From an uncultured Helicobacteraceae bacterium (GTDB taxonomy: Bacteria > Campylobacterota > Campylobacteria > Campylobacterales > Sulfurimonadaceae), in assembly GCA_903903705.1 (NCBI GenBank), contig CAIUZU010000078.1, positions 1 to 5,881 on the forward strand: a stretch of 5,881 nucleotides of DNA. Direction: 5' to 3'. Below, piece by piece: positions 1 through 5,881 of the stretch; positions within the stretch are counted from its first letter, which is position 1; each line of letters opens with the position of its first letter. The notes beneath the pieces are model-generated. The model searched no databases. It had not been told where the DNA came from and saw only the letters and a list, made by a program, of their open reading frames with translations. Both the position numbers and the translations under genes were made by a program.

Positions 1-183
1 AAATGTTGTTTTAAAGCCAAAAGATATGTTTGCATAAGTAGTTGCAAGATTAAAAAGCTCTTCCGTTGTAACCGAACCAAGCAAAAATTGTGCTTCTGCA
101 TTTAGCGACACAACCTTTGAGTTCGAACTAAAGAGTATAAAAGGGTTATAGTCATACTCTATCCACTGCTGCTCAAAAGTCAT
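1..183 (-). CDS. N-terminal fragment of a PAS-like sensor protein, probably a histidine kinase (partial)
   Basis: An open frame of 61 codons reads from ATG at 183-181 to the left edge without a stop, so the gene is cut by the window. The protein begins MTFEQQWIEYDYNPFILFSS and continues with a segment like 'SKVVSLNAEAQFLLGS'. This matches the usual opening of a PAS fold: a hydrophobic strand, a turn, a strand, then an N-x-x-A-x-x-L-L-G helix. There is no signal peptide or membrane segment in the visible part, so it looks cytoplasmic at this end. Its ATG lies 9 bases after the rpoD stop on the same strand with no terminator between, so it is probably co-transcribed with rpoD. The ribosome site is weak (AAGAG at 200-196, inside the end of rpoD). 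Calling it a histidine kinase is inference; the kinase domains would lie outside the window. A PAS-containing regulator of another class is possible. Confidence 0.65.
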   Translation of the reverse strand, partial: MTFEQQWIEYDYNPFILFSSNSKVVSLNAEAQFLLGSVTTEELFNLATTYANISFGFKTTF

Positions 184-192
184 TTTTGCTAC

Positions 193-2064
193 TTACTCTT
201 CTATATAATTTTTAAGTTTTCTTCCAACTTTAGGGTGCTTTAACTTTTTAATCGCACTTGACTCTATTTGACGCACTCTCTCACGTGTTACGTTAAGCTC
301 TTTACCTATCTCTTCAAGTGTTCTGTCACTCTCATCATCCATAATTCCAAAACGAAGTTTGATAACCGCTTTTTCTCTCTCATTTAACTGCTCTAAGACG
401 TTCTCTATCTGAACTCTTAAATCATCTTTTAGTATTGCATCAGATGGAGAAAGAGATGTTTTATCTTCAATAAAGTCACCAAATCTTCCATCATCTTCAC
501 TTCCGATAGGAGCTTCAAGACTTATCGGCTCTTTTGTAATTTTGATTACATTTTTAACTTTTTCAACCGATAAACCGACTTCTAGCGCGATAACTTCAAC
601 ATCAGGCTCTCTGCCATGCTCTTGTAGATGTTTACGCATAATTTTATTGATACGGTTTATGGTTTCAATCATGTGAATCGGAATACGAATCGTTCTTGCC
701 TGATCTGCGATTGCACGAGAGATTGCTTGACGAATCCACCAAGTTGCATAAGTTGAAAATTTATAACCTTTTTGGTATTCAAACTTATCAACTGCCTTCA
801 TAAGACCGATGTTGCCCTCTTGAATAAGATCAAGGAAAGGCAATCCGCGGTTTGTATATCTCTTTGCGATGGAGACGACAAGTCTTAAATTTGACTTTGC
901 CATTCTTGTTTTTGAGATTTCAGATATATTTTTTCCACGTTTAATCTGTTCCAAAATATCTGCAAGCTTTTCAGGTTCCATACTAAAACTATTTTTAGAA
1001 GCCTCTTTTGTCTGTACAAGTTTTTTTATCTCCATGTACGTACTTACCATCGTAGCTTCAGGAACCATACTTGCAATATCTTCTTTTGTCAAATCACAAA
1101 TTTTTTCAACTAAAACTTTATGGTTCGCCTTAAGAGTCGCATTAAACAGTGGAAGTTTATACTCCAATCTTTTTAACTCTTTGTCATACCCTTCATCACT
1201 TTTAAGTGCGGTTTCCATTGCTTTTACAAGTTCATTAATCAGTTTTGAGGTTGGCCCAAGATCAAGCAGACTCTCTTTTAATATCTTCTTCTTATATGTC
1301 AAGGTTAAAAAATATAAAACAGTTTCAGGCGTAGGTTCTTGATTTATATCATCAGGTGCTTTTTCAACAAGCTTTGCCCACTCTTTTTTTGCCTTTTCCA
1401 ATGCTTTAAAACTAATAGTTACTTTTTCAACTCTTGTTTTATCTTTTGCAGTTAATGGCTTTTCAACTTCGCCACTCTCTTCATCTTCACTCTCTTCATC
1501 TTCATTTACATCTATATCGTCAACATCTTCTTTTTCATCTTCAAAACTTTTAAAAAGTTCTTTAACTCTTCTCTCACGGTTAATAAGCGGCTCTTTATAG
1601 TCCAAAATAAAGTCTATTAAATACGGAACAGAACATATTGCATCTATAATAATGCTCTCTCCGCTTTCAATTTTTTTAGAGATCTCAATCTCTTCTTCTT
1701 TTGTTAAAAGCGGAATTTGTCCCATTTCTCTAAGATACATACGAACCGGAGAGTCAGATCTAGACCATTCTAGGAGTTCATGCTCTTTTAAAATATCAAA
1801 ATTATCAGTTTCGTTATTTTCAATCATCTTTCTTTGAGCGCTTCTTCTAGCTTCAGCTTCTTTATCGTTAAGAAGTTTTGCATGTTCTGATGATGTATAA
1901 ATACACGCTTTATGTTTTTGGATAAGTTTATGAATGGTGCCGGCTTGCGCAGAAGTAGGTTGTTTATCAAAAAGTTCCATTAACGACTCATATGTTAAAC
2001 ACTCTTTTGGTTTTTGATTTGTAAAGAATGTTTCAATAGCTTTGTTGAGTTCTTTAGCTGTCAT
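193..2064 (-). CDS. rpoD: RNA polymerase primary sigma factor RpoD (sigma-70)
   Basis: This is the housekeeping sigma factor that directs core RNA polymerase to most promoters. At 623 residues it is full length (E. coli RpoD is 613). Domains in order: region 1.1 at about 1-80; region 1.2 at 103-136 ([21 protein letters not shown]); a long non-conserved spacer at about 137-385; region 2 at about 388-463, with the core-binding and melting motifs ([39 protein letters not shown]); region 3 at about 464-545; region 4 at about 555-615 with the helix-turn-helix [11 protein letters not shown]. The melting tryptophans are W442 and W443, and the -10 contacts are Q446 and S449 (threonine in E. coli). 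The -35-reading residues R594, E595 and R598 are kept. The spacer has a very acidic patch (174-201) coded partly by a 15-base tandem repeat. The start is supported by AAGGTG eight bases upstream and by a complete region 1.1. Region 1.1 and the spacer mark it as a primary sigma, not an RpoS- or FliA-type factor. Confidence 0.98.
   Translation of the reverse strand: MTAKELNKAIETFFTNQKPKECLTYESLMELFDKQPTSAQAGTIHKLIQKHKACIYTSSEHAKLLNDKEAEARRSAQRKMIENNETDNFDILKEHELLEWSRSDSPVRMYLREMGQIPLLTKEEEIEISKKIESGESIIIDAICSVPYLIDFILDYKEPLINRERRVKELFKSFEDEKEDVDDIDVNEDEESEDEESGEVEKPLTAKDKTRVEKVTISFKALEKAKKEWAKLVEKAPDDINQEPTPETVLYFLTLTYKKKILKESLLDLGPTSKLINELVKAMETALKSDEGYDKELKRLEYKLPLFNATLKANHKVLVEKICDLTKEDIASMVPEATMVSTYMEIKKLVQTKEASKNSFSMEPEKLADILEQIKRGKNISEISKTRMAKSNLRLVVSIAKRYTNRGLPFLDLIQEGNIGLMKAVDKFEYQKGYKFSTYATWWIRQAISRAIADQARTIRIPIHMIETINRINKIMRKHLQEHGREPDVEVIALEVGLSVEKVKNVIKITKEPISLEAPIGSEDDGRFGDFIEDKTSLSPSDAILKDDLRVQIENVLEQLNEREKAVIKLRFGIMDDESDRTLEEIGKELNVTRERVRQIESSAIKKLKHPKVGRKLKNYIEE
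1473..1502. repeat. 15-base tandem direct repeat (two perfect copies) inside rpoD
   Basis: The plus strand reads CACTCTCTTCATCTT twice in a row (1473-1487 and 1488-1502), and the first two bases of a third copy follow. On the coding strand of rpoD this gives two EDEES units (residues 188-197) in the acidic part of the spacer domain. Because the unit is a multiple of three, gain or loss of a copy would keep the frame. Confidence 0.85.
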
Positions 2065-2072
2065 ATAAAATA

Positions 2073-2078
2073 CACCTT
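2073..2078 (-). promoter_or_regulatory. Ribosome binding site of rpoD
   Basis: On the minus strand AAGGTG lies 8 bases before the ATG at 2064-2062. It is a good Shine-Dalgarno match at normal spacing and supports the chosen rpoD start. Confidence 0.8.
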
Positions 2079-2100
2079 GTTGGTTCGATAAGATTTTTTA

Positions 2101-2116
2101 AAGGTGGATTATACCC
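2101..2116 (-). promoter_or_regulatory. Sigma-70 promoter of rpoD (perfect -10 box)
   Basis: The minus strand reads TTTGGGTATAATCC, with a perfect TATAAT at 2113-2108 and T's just upstream. No TTGACA-like box sits 16-18 bases upstream; the sequence there is A-rich. This fits Campylobacterota promoters, which rely on an extended -10 element. Transcription would start near 2101, giving a leader of about 36 bases before the rpoD ATG. The start point is inferred from spacing. Confidence 0.75.
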
Positions 2117-2146
2117 AAACACTCTTAACTTTTTCTTCTTCATATA

Positions 2147-2163
2147 TTGGAACACTGATTGCT
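2147..2163 (+). promoter_or_regulatory. Sigma-54 (RpoN) promoter of flgF-flgG
   Basis: The sequence TTGGAACACTGATTGCT has GG at 2149-2150 and GC at 2161-2162, exactly ten bases apart. It fits the sigma-54 consensus TGGCAC-N5-TTGCW with one mismatch in the -24 box (TGGAAC) and a perfect -12 box (TTGCT). Transcription would start near 2174, about 25 bases before the flgF ATG. Rod and hook genes of the middle flagellar class are known to depend on RpoN with the FlgS/FlgR system in Campylobacter and Helicobacter, so the match sits where it is expected. Confidence 0.85.
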
Positions 2164-2187
2164 TAGAAGTTAAAAAATAGATTTAAA

Positions 2188-2192
2188 AAAGG
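2188..2192 (+). promoter_or_regulatory. Ribosome binding site of flgF
   Basis: AAAGG ends 6 bases before the ATG at 2199 and is preceded by a run of A's. It supports the start chosen for flgF. Confidence 0.75.
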
Positions 2193-2198
2193 TATTTT

Positions 2199-3020
2199 AT
2201 GCAGAGCGGATATTATAGTTCAGCAGCAGGGATGGTTACTCAGTTTAACCGCCTTGATACTATTTCAAACAACCTTGCTAACGTAAATACGGTCGGTTTT
2301 AAAGAGGATAATCTTATAGTCGGTGATTTTTTGCGCCTATATAAAGAAGCGAGAGACGAATTGCCAAATGCCAACCACACGAAAGAGGCAGCTCAATTTT
2401 TAAACAGGGCAATGAATAAAGCTCCGCAAATTGTAGACTCATATATAGACCATTCCGTAGGAAATATGGAAAAGAGTGACAATCCTCTGGATATGGCACT
2501 CTCCAGAGAAGGGCTTTTCTTTTTGGTAAAAACTCCTGAGGGAATTAGACTTACAAGAGATGGAACGTTTACTAAGGATGATCAAGGCAAACTCATAACA
2601 AAAAGCGGTTATGAGGTATTGCCAAGTGATTACTTTATAACTAATCAGCCGATAGTGTTAAATCCTGAGGACAACATCATTCAAGTTGATAAAAATGGGC
2701 AAATGTTTAAGAATGTGCCGGAGAGTGTAAACTTTACTGCCGGTTCTAAGCTTTTCGTGGTACAGCCTGAAAACATTGCCTTGCTTAAAAAAGAGGGCAA
2801 CAATCTTTACCGATACGCCGAAGAAACTCAGTTCCAAAATATAGAAGAGAGTGGTGCGGTTCTTCAAGGTTTTGTAGAGAAGAGCAATGTAAATGCAGTA
2901 AAAATGATGACACAAATGATAGAGACAAATCGTTTAGTCGGCATGTATCAAAAAGCAATGGATACGCAGATGAACGATATGAACCGTGATGCAATTGAAA
3001 AAATTGCCAAAAAATCTTAA
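2199..3020 (+). CDS. flgF: Flagellar basal-body rod protein FlgF (FlgG2-type)
   Basis: This is a rod protein of the flagellar basal body, sent out by the flagellar type III export apparatus and built into the proximal rod in the periplasm. The 273 residues show the family plan. An N-terminal rod-protein helix has the motif SNNLANVNTVGFK (23-35). A middle beta domain includes LDMALSREGLFFL (97-109) and LTRDGTFTKDDQGKL (118-132). A C-terminal helix carries GFVEKSNVNAVKMMTQMI (224-241) and runs into a charged tail. As usual for rod proteins there is no Sec signal peptide. It is a paralogue of the next gene, flgG, but more diverged from FlgG of other bacteria. In Campylobacter the equivalent upstream copy is often named flgG2. 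It is first in the operon behind the sigma-54 promoter, and its stop codon overlaps the ribosome site of flgG. The choice between the names FlgF and FlgG2 is the main uncertainty. Confidence 0.9.
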   Translation: MQSGYYSSAAGMVTQFNRLDTISNNLANVNTVGFKEDNLIVGDFLRLYKEARDELPNANHTKEAAQFLNRAMNKAPQIVDSYIDHSVGNMEKSDNPLDMALSREGLFFLVKTPEGIRLTRDGTFTKDDQGKLITKSGYEVLPSDYFITNQPIVLNPEDNIIQVDKNGQMFKNVPESVNFTAGSKLFVVQPENIALLKKEGNNLYRYAEETQFQNIEESGAVLQGFVEKSNVNAVKMMTQMIETNRLVGMYQKAMDTQMNDMNRDAIEKIAKKS

Positions 3021-3024
3021 GGAG
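3019..3024 (+). promoter_or_regulatory. Ribosome binding site of flgG
   Basis: AAGGAG overlaps the last two bases of the flgF stop codon and lies 8 bases before the ATG at 3033. A second ATG follows directly at 3036, but the spacing favours 3033. The overlap suggests translation of flgG is coupled to flgF. Confidence 0.8.
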
Positions 3025-3032
3025 CTTAGACC

Positions 3033-3821
3033 ATGATGCAATCACTTTATACTGCTTCAACAGGAATGTTGAGTATGCAGACACAAATAGATACTACCGC
3101 AAATAATATTGCCAACGTAAATACGATAGGTTTTAAAAAGTCCCGTGCAGAGTTTGCGGATCTTATGTATAAAGTTATGGAATACGCAGGTACGTCAACA
3201 AGCGATGTAACTAAAAGTCCTACAGGTATAGAAGTCGGACTTGGTTCAAGACCTACGGCTATCAATAAAATTTTTTCCGAAGGCAGTTTAAAGCAGACGG
3301 ATAATCAGCTTGATATAGCAGTGACAGGCAGAGGTTTTTTCAAACTTGAACTTCCTGATGGAACTGAAGTTTACTCAAGAAACGGAGCATTTAAAGTTGA
3401 TGCAGATGGAATAATGGTAAATAGTGACGGCTATAGACTGGTTCCGGAAGTTGTTATTCCACCTGATGCGACAAATGTCAGCATCGGTACGGACGGAACG
3501 GTAACTGTTGTACAAACCGGTCAGACTCAGGCAACGCAAATAGGTCAACTATCATTAACAAACTTTATAAATCCTGCAGGTTTACACTCCATGGGAGACA
3601 ACCTCTATCTTGAAACAGACAGCTCAGGTCAGCCTGTAGAGGGAACTCCCGGATCTGATGGTCTTGGGGTTATCAGACAAGGGTTTGTAGAACTTAGCAA
3701 TGTTGAACTTGTTGTTGAACTGACAGACCTTATCACAGGTCAAAGAGCTTATGACTCAAACTCAAAAGTAATTACTACAAGTGATGAAATGCTCCAAACC
3801 GTAAACGGTTTAAAAAGATAA
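3033..3821 (+). CDS. flgG: Flagellar distal rod protein FlgG
   Basis: FlgG forms the distal rod, the drive shaft that crosses the periplasm and joins the hook. The 262 residues match the usual length (260 in Salmonella) and align along the whole protein. The N-terminal helix has MQSLYTASTGM and ANNIANVNTIGFKKSRAEF (23-41). The distal-rod loop is at about 44-73, ending GIEVGLGSRP. The core beta domain has LDIAVTGRGFFKLELPDG (93-110) and YSRNGAFKVDADG (114-126). GQLSLTNFINPAGL lies at 171-184, and the C-terminal helix has GFVELSNVELVVELTDLI (217-234) followed by GQRAYDSNSKVITTSDEML (236-254). The GQRAY-x-x-NSK motif and the kept loop separate it from FlgF. It lies 12 bases after flgF and is the last gene of the operon, with a terminator just downstream. 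Nothing is missing or disrupted. Confidence 0.97.
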   Translation: MMQSLYTASTGMLSMQTQIDTTANNIANVNTIGFKKSRAEFADLMYKVMEYAGTSTSDVTKSPTGIEVGLGSRPTAINKIFSEGSLKQTDNQLDIAVTGRGFFKLELPDGTEVYSRNGAFKVDADGIMVNSDGYRLVPEVVIPPDATNVSIGTDGTVTVVQTGQTQATQIGQLSLTNFINPAGLHSMGDNLYLETDSSGQPVEGTPGSDGLGVIRQGFVELSNVELVVELTDLITGQRAYDSNSKVITTSDEMLQTVNGLKR

Positions 3822-3830
3822 TAACCAAAT

Positions 3831-3868
3831 AAAAGCAGCTTGATACGAATTAATATCAGGTTGCTTTT
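3831..3868 (+). terminator. Intrinsic terminator after flgG
   Basis: AAAAGCAGCTTGATA (3831-3845) pairs with TATCAGGTTGCTTTT (3854-3868) in a 15-pair stem with two G-U pairs and no mismatch, closed by an 8-base loop. The four T's that end the stem act as a short U-tract, and none follows outside. It begins 10 bases after the flgG stop and separates the flagellar operon from the leu promoter. Confidence 0.85.
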
Positions 3869-3905
3869 GACTTCTCTCCACTCCTTTTTAGAAAACTAAA
3901 ATATC

Positions 3906-3925
3906 ATTTTAGATATAATCGCAAA
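3906..3925 (+). promoter_or_regulatory. Sigma-70 promoter of the leuD-leuB operon
   Basis: The sequence ATTTTAGATATAATCGC holds a perfect TATAAT at 3914-3919 with a T-run and AG just upstream, the extended -10 form seen in Campylobacterota. No clear -35 box is present. Transcription would start near 3926, leaving a leader of about 28 bases. That is too short for a leader peptide or leucine attenuator. Confidence 0.75.
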
Positions 3926-3943
3926 ATCATTTTAAATATAGTT

Positions 3944-3947
3944 AGGA
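3944..3947 (+). promoter_or_regulatory. Ribosome binding site of leuD
   Basis: AGGA lies 6 bases before the ATG at 3954 and supports that start. Confidence 0.7.
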
Positions 3948-3953
3948 ATTTAT

Positions 3954-4457
3954 ATGCAAAAAGCAAATATTGAGGGTAAAGTTTGGAAATTCGGTAAAGA
4001 TATCGATACGGACTTGATTATAGCGGCTCGTTATTTAAATACATCAGTTGCTGAAGAACTTGCAAAACATGTTATGGAAGACGCAGATCCTGAGTTTGTA
4101 AAGAAGATGAGCAAGGGTGATATTATCGTTGCAGGTGAGAATTTTGGCTGCGGAAGCTCTCGTGAACATGCTCCTATAGCACTAAAAGCTGCAGGTGTTG
4201 CCGCAGTTATAGCTCCGACTTTTGCAAGAATATTTTATCGCAATGCTTTTAACATGGGACTTCCTATATTTGAGCTTCAAGAGAGTGCCCAGATAGCTGA
4301 GGGCGATGAGATAAGCGTAGACATGAACAACGGAACTATTACAAATAAAACTTCAGGAAAAGTATACAGCTTTATCCCGATTCCTGCATTCATGCAAGAA
4401 CTTATCGATGCCGGCGGTCTTATGAATTATGCACAAAACGAAATCAAAGGAAAATAA
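3954..4457 (+). CDS. leuD: 3-isopropylmalate dehydratase small subunit LeuD
   Basis: LeuD is the small subunit of isopropylmalate isomerase. With the iron-sulfur subunit LeuC it converts 2-isopropylmalate to 3-isopropylmalate in leucine synthesis in the cytoplasm. The 167 residues are the short form of the family (swivel domain only), as in many archaea and Campylobacterota; the proteobacterial long form is about 200. The N-terminus has [18 protein letters not shown] (11-28). The signature [12 protein letters not shown] is at 63-74, with the substrate-binding GSSR loop, followed by [21 protein letters not shown] (84-104). Its stop overlaps the leuB start by one base (TAATG), so translation is coupled. 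The partner leuC is not next to it here and must lie elsewhere. Short-form subunits also serve homoaconitase or citramalate-linked isomerases; the link to leuB makes the leucine role by far the best call. Confidence 0.95.
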   Translation: MQKANIEGKVWKFGKDIDTDLIIAARYLNTSVAEELAKHVMEDADPEFVKKMSKGDIIVAGENFGCGSSREHAPIALKAAGVAAVIAPTFARIFYRNAFNMGLPIFELQESAQIAEGDEISVDMNNGTITNKTSGKVYSFIPIPAFMQELIDAGGLMNYAQNEIKGK

Positions 4458-5524
4458 TGAAAACTTACAAAATTGCACTTATTAAAGGTGATGGAATAGG
4501 TCCTGAAATCATAGATGAAGCCGTAAAAGTTTTAGACTCCGTGGCATCTTGTTTTGATTTTGATTTTGAGTACGAAGAGGCTTTAATGGGCGGTTGTGCT
4601 TACGATATGACCGGTGACCCGCTTCCTCAAGAGACGATTAATATATCATTAAACAGCGATGCCGTACTTTTCGGTGCAATCGGCGGACAAAAGTGGGACA
4701 ATCTGCCTCGTGAAAAAAGACCTGAGAGCGGACTTTTAAGATTCCGTAAAGAGCTCGGTGTTTATGCAAATCTTCGTCCTGCAACTGTTTTTGACGAGCT
4801 TATCAATGCATCGTCACTAAAACCGGAAGTCATAAAGGGGGTAGATCTGATGGTTGTTCGCGAACTTATCGGCGGAATCTACTTCGGTGAACCAAAAGGT
4901 CGTGATGAAAACAGAGGCTGGAATACTATGGTCTACACTCGTGAAGAGATTGTAAGAATTGCTCATCAAGCATTTAAAATTGCCATGACAAGAAGCAAAA
5001 GAGTCTGTTCTATAGACAAAGCAAACGTTTTAGACGTTTCACAGCTTTGGAGAGAAGTTGTTATAGAAGTAGCACAAGAGTACCCTGAAGTTGAACTAAG
5101 CCACATGTATGTAGATAATGCGGCGATGCAGCTTATCCGTGACCCTAGACAGTTTGACGTTATGCTTACTGGAAATATTTTCGGAGACATTTTAAGTGAT
5201 GAGGCGAGTATGCTCTCAGGCTCTATCGGACTGCTTCCATCAGCGTCAGTCGGAGCTAAAATAGGAGTTTACGAGCCTATACACGGATCTGCACCTGATA
5301 TTGCAGGGCAAGGAATTGCAAATCCGATAGCAACTATTTTATCGGCTTCCATGATGCTTAGATATGCTCTTGGTGAAAATGATGCGGCAGATAAGATAGA
5401 CGCTGCCGTAAAGAGAGCACTCAAAGAGGGATACAGAACAAAAGATTTAGCTCAATATGACGCAAAAGAAGTTTGTTCAACGAGTGAAATGGGCTCTATT
5501 ATCGCTAATTACGTAGCTAAATGA
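4457..5524 (+). CDS. leuB: 3-isopropylmalate dehydrogenase LeuB
   Basis: LeuB oxidises and decarboxylates 3-isopropylmalate to 2-oxoisocaproate using NAD+ and a divalent metal, the third step of leucine synthesis in the cytoplasm. The 355 residues are full length. The N-terminus has the GDGIGPE motif (11-17). Substrate arginines are R97, R107 and R135. The catalytic pair is Y142 (in [10 protein letters not shown]) and K188 (in DKANVLD). Metal-binding aspartates are D220 (YVDNAAMQL), D244 and D248 (in [17 protein letters not shown], the family signature). The NAD loop [15 protein letters not shown] is at 276-290, with D281 marking NAD rather than NADP use. IYFGEPKG and the R97 region distinguish it from isocitrate and tartrate dehydrogenases. 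AAAGG lies 6 bases before the start, inside the end of leuD. The stop overlaps the next gene by four bases (ATGA). Confidence 0.98.
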   Translation: MKTYKIALIKGDGIGPEIIDEAVKVLDSVASCFDFDFEYEEALMGGCAYDMTGDPLPQETINISLNSDAVLFGAIGGQKWDNLPREKRPESGLLRFRKELGVYANLRPATVFDELINASSLKPEVIKGVDLMVVRELIGGIYFGEPKGRDENRGWNTMVYTREEIVRIAHQAFKIAMTRSKRVCSIDKANVLDVSQLWREVVIEVAQEYPEVELSHMYVDNAAMQLIRDPRQFDVMLTGNIFGDILSDEASMLSGSIGLLPSASVGAKIGVYEPIHGSAPDIAGQGIANPIATILSASMMLRYALGENDAADKIDAAVKRALKEGYRTKDLAQYDAKEVCSTSEMGSIIANYVAK

Positions 5525-5769
5525 AAACATTAACTTTAGCAAACATTTATGAATTGCAAGGCTTAAAAGAAGAAGCACTTGAAATTTACAAAGAGATTTT
5601 GAAAAAAGATCCCTCAAATAGTGATGCTAAAATTGCGATAAGACGACTCTCAGGCATGAGAAAAAAATTTTTAAATGTAAATACTCAAATGAAAGAGTAT
5701 TTTATAAAAATGGAAGAAGAAATTGAGTTTAATGAATTTGAAAGGTGGTTATTGAAATTATGGAGTTAA
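5521..5769 (+). CDS. Small TPR-motif protein of unknown function
   Basis: The 82-residue product opens with one good tetratricopeptide repeat at about residues 4-37 ([20 protein letters not shown] followed by [10 protein letters not shown]), with the typical small and aromatic positions, and the start of a second helix pair ([10 protein letters not shown]). A charged helical stretch (about 46-72) follows, and the protein ends WLLKLWS. No signal peptide or membrane segment is visible, so a cytoplasmic protein-protein adaptor is the natural guess. The ATG overlaps the leuB stop (ATGA) and lacks a clear ribosome site of its own, which suggests re-initiation after leuB. Its end overlaps the next gene by 10 bases. 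The GC content is about 27%, well below leuB. Tight packing on both sides argues that it is real. Its function is unknown, and a link to leucine synthesis is not implied by the domain. Confidence 0.75.
   Translation: MKTLTLANIYELQGLKEEALEIYKEILKKDPSNSDAKIAIRRLSGMRKKFLNVNTQMKEYFIKMEEEIEFNEFERWLLKLWS
5743..5748 (+). promoter_or_regulatory. Ribosome binding site of the last, partial gene
   Basis: AGGTGG, preceded by AA, lies 11 bases before the ATG at 5760, inside the coding end of the TPR gene. The spacing is a little long, but no nearer site or ATG competes. Confidence 0.5.
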
Positions 5770-5881
5770 AAGATGTAATTCTCTCGACTTTAGCAGAGAT
5801 GGAAGATATAAAACCTGATATAAATAATCAAAAATCAATAGATGATTTTCAATTGGTAATTAAACAAGAAATTAAGCCAGA
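5760..5881 (+). CDS. Unidentified acidic protein, N-terminal part (cut by the right edge)
   Basis: An ATG at 5760-5762 opens a frame that runs 40 codons to the window edge with no stop. It begins [20 protein letters not shown] and continues with many D, E, N, Q and K residues and few aromatics, so the visible part looks helical or disordered and acidic. It overlaps the TPR gene by 10 bases in a different frame and has AGGTGG upstream, so it is very likely the fourth gene of the leuD-leuB unit. I do not recognise it. The pattern M-x-L-x-D....T..E at the start loosely recalls the 'highly acidic' proteins of Campylobacter, but that is from memory, is weak, and should not be used as a name. Confidence 0.65.
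   Translation, partial: MELKDVILSTLAEMEDIKPDINNQKSIDDFQLVIKQEIKP

Noticed and set aside
869..1342. Plus-strand open frame of 157 codons opposite rpoD
   Set aside because: It lies wholly antisense to the conserved rpoD gene, has no ribosome site, and its composition (many S, F, I) is what the reverse of K/E-rich coding gives.
2785..3084. Minus-strand open frame of 99 codons across the flgF-flgG junction
   Set aside because: It is antisense to two well supported genes and shows no recognisable domain or start signal.
2199..3821. flgF and flgG as a recent gene duplication
   Set aside because: Similarity is concentrated in the N-terminal SNNLANVNT and C-terminal GFVE-x-SNV motifs shared by all rod proteins, while the middle parts differ strongly. 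They are ancient paralogues.
3831..3868. Operator or mobile-element end in the flgG-leuD gap
   Set aside because: The dyad is an ordinary terminator by position and stem strength. There is no flanking target duplication or transposase remnant.
3937..3942. TATAGT as a second -10 box for leuD
   Set aside because: Transcription would start about at 3949, past the ribosome site, so the message would lose it. The TATAAT at 3914 is better placed and a better match.
3822..3953. Leader peptide, leucine attenuator or riboswitch before leuD
   Set aside because: The leader after the predicted start is only about 28 bases. The one strong hairpin lies before the promoter and belongs to flgG; no short leucine-rich frame is present.
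5023..5039. Inverted repeat AAACGT-N5-ACGTTT inside leuB
   Set aside because: It falls in the codons of the conserved DKANVLDV catalytic motif, so protein constraint explains it. There is no U-tract or promoter nearby.

Overview
The window looks like ordinary chromosome from a motile, AT-rich Campylobacterota (epsilonproteobacterium), probably of the Sulfurimonas type. Four things point there: a RpoD of 623 residues with a long acidic spacer domain, tandem flgF (flgG2-like) and flgG genes behind a sigma-54 promoter, promoters with a good TATAAT box but no recognisable -35 box, and a short-form LeuD next to LeuB. The lineage call is inference from gene content and style; no database search was possible.

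Layout. Positions 1-183 (minus strand) hold the first 61 codons of a gene with a PAS-like N-terminus, probably a sensor histidine kinase, running off the left edge. Nine bases upstream of it is rpoD (193-2064, minus strand), the housekeeping sigma factor. A 134-base divergent control region (2065-2198) carries a TATAAT-type promoter for rpoD on the minus strand and a sigma-54 promoter (GG-N10-GC) for the flagellar rod genes on the plus strand. flgF (2199-3020) and flgG (3033-3821) follow as a two-gene operon ended by a strong hairpin terminator (3831-3868). A new promoter at 3914-3919 then starts leuD (3954-4457) and leuB (4457-5524), which overlap by one base. A small TPR-containing gene (5521-5769, 4-base overlap) and the first 40 codons of an unidentified acidic gene (5760 to the right edge, 10-base overlap) continue the same transcription unit.

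How the genes work together. flgF and flgG encode rod proteins of the flagellar basal body. leuD and leuB encode the small subunit of isopropylmalate isomerase and the isopropylmalate dehydrogenase of leucine synthesis; the partner leuC and the first-step gene leuA are not in the window. rpoD and the kinase-like gene form a separate minus-strand unit. The last 360 bases are clearly more AT-rich than leuB.

There is no mobile element, CRISPR array, tRNA or rRNA, and no convincing new system. The points most worth a second look are the back-to-back sigma-70/sigma-54 control region, and the tightly overlapped, AT-rich small genes hitched behind leuDB. No gene-free stretch exceeds 300 bases.
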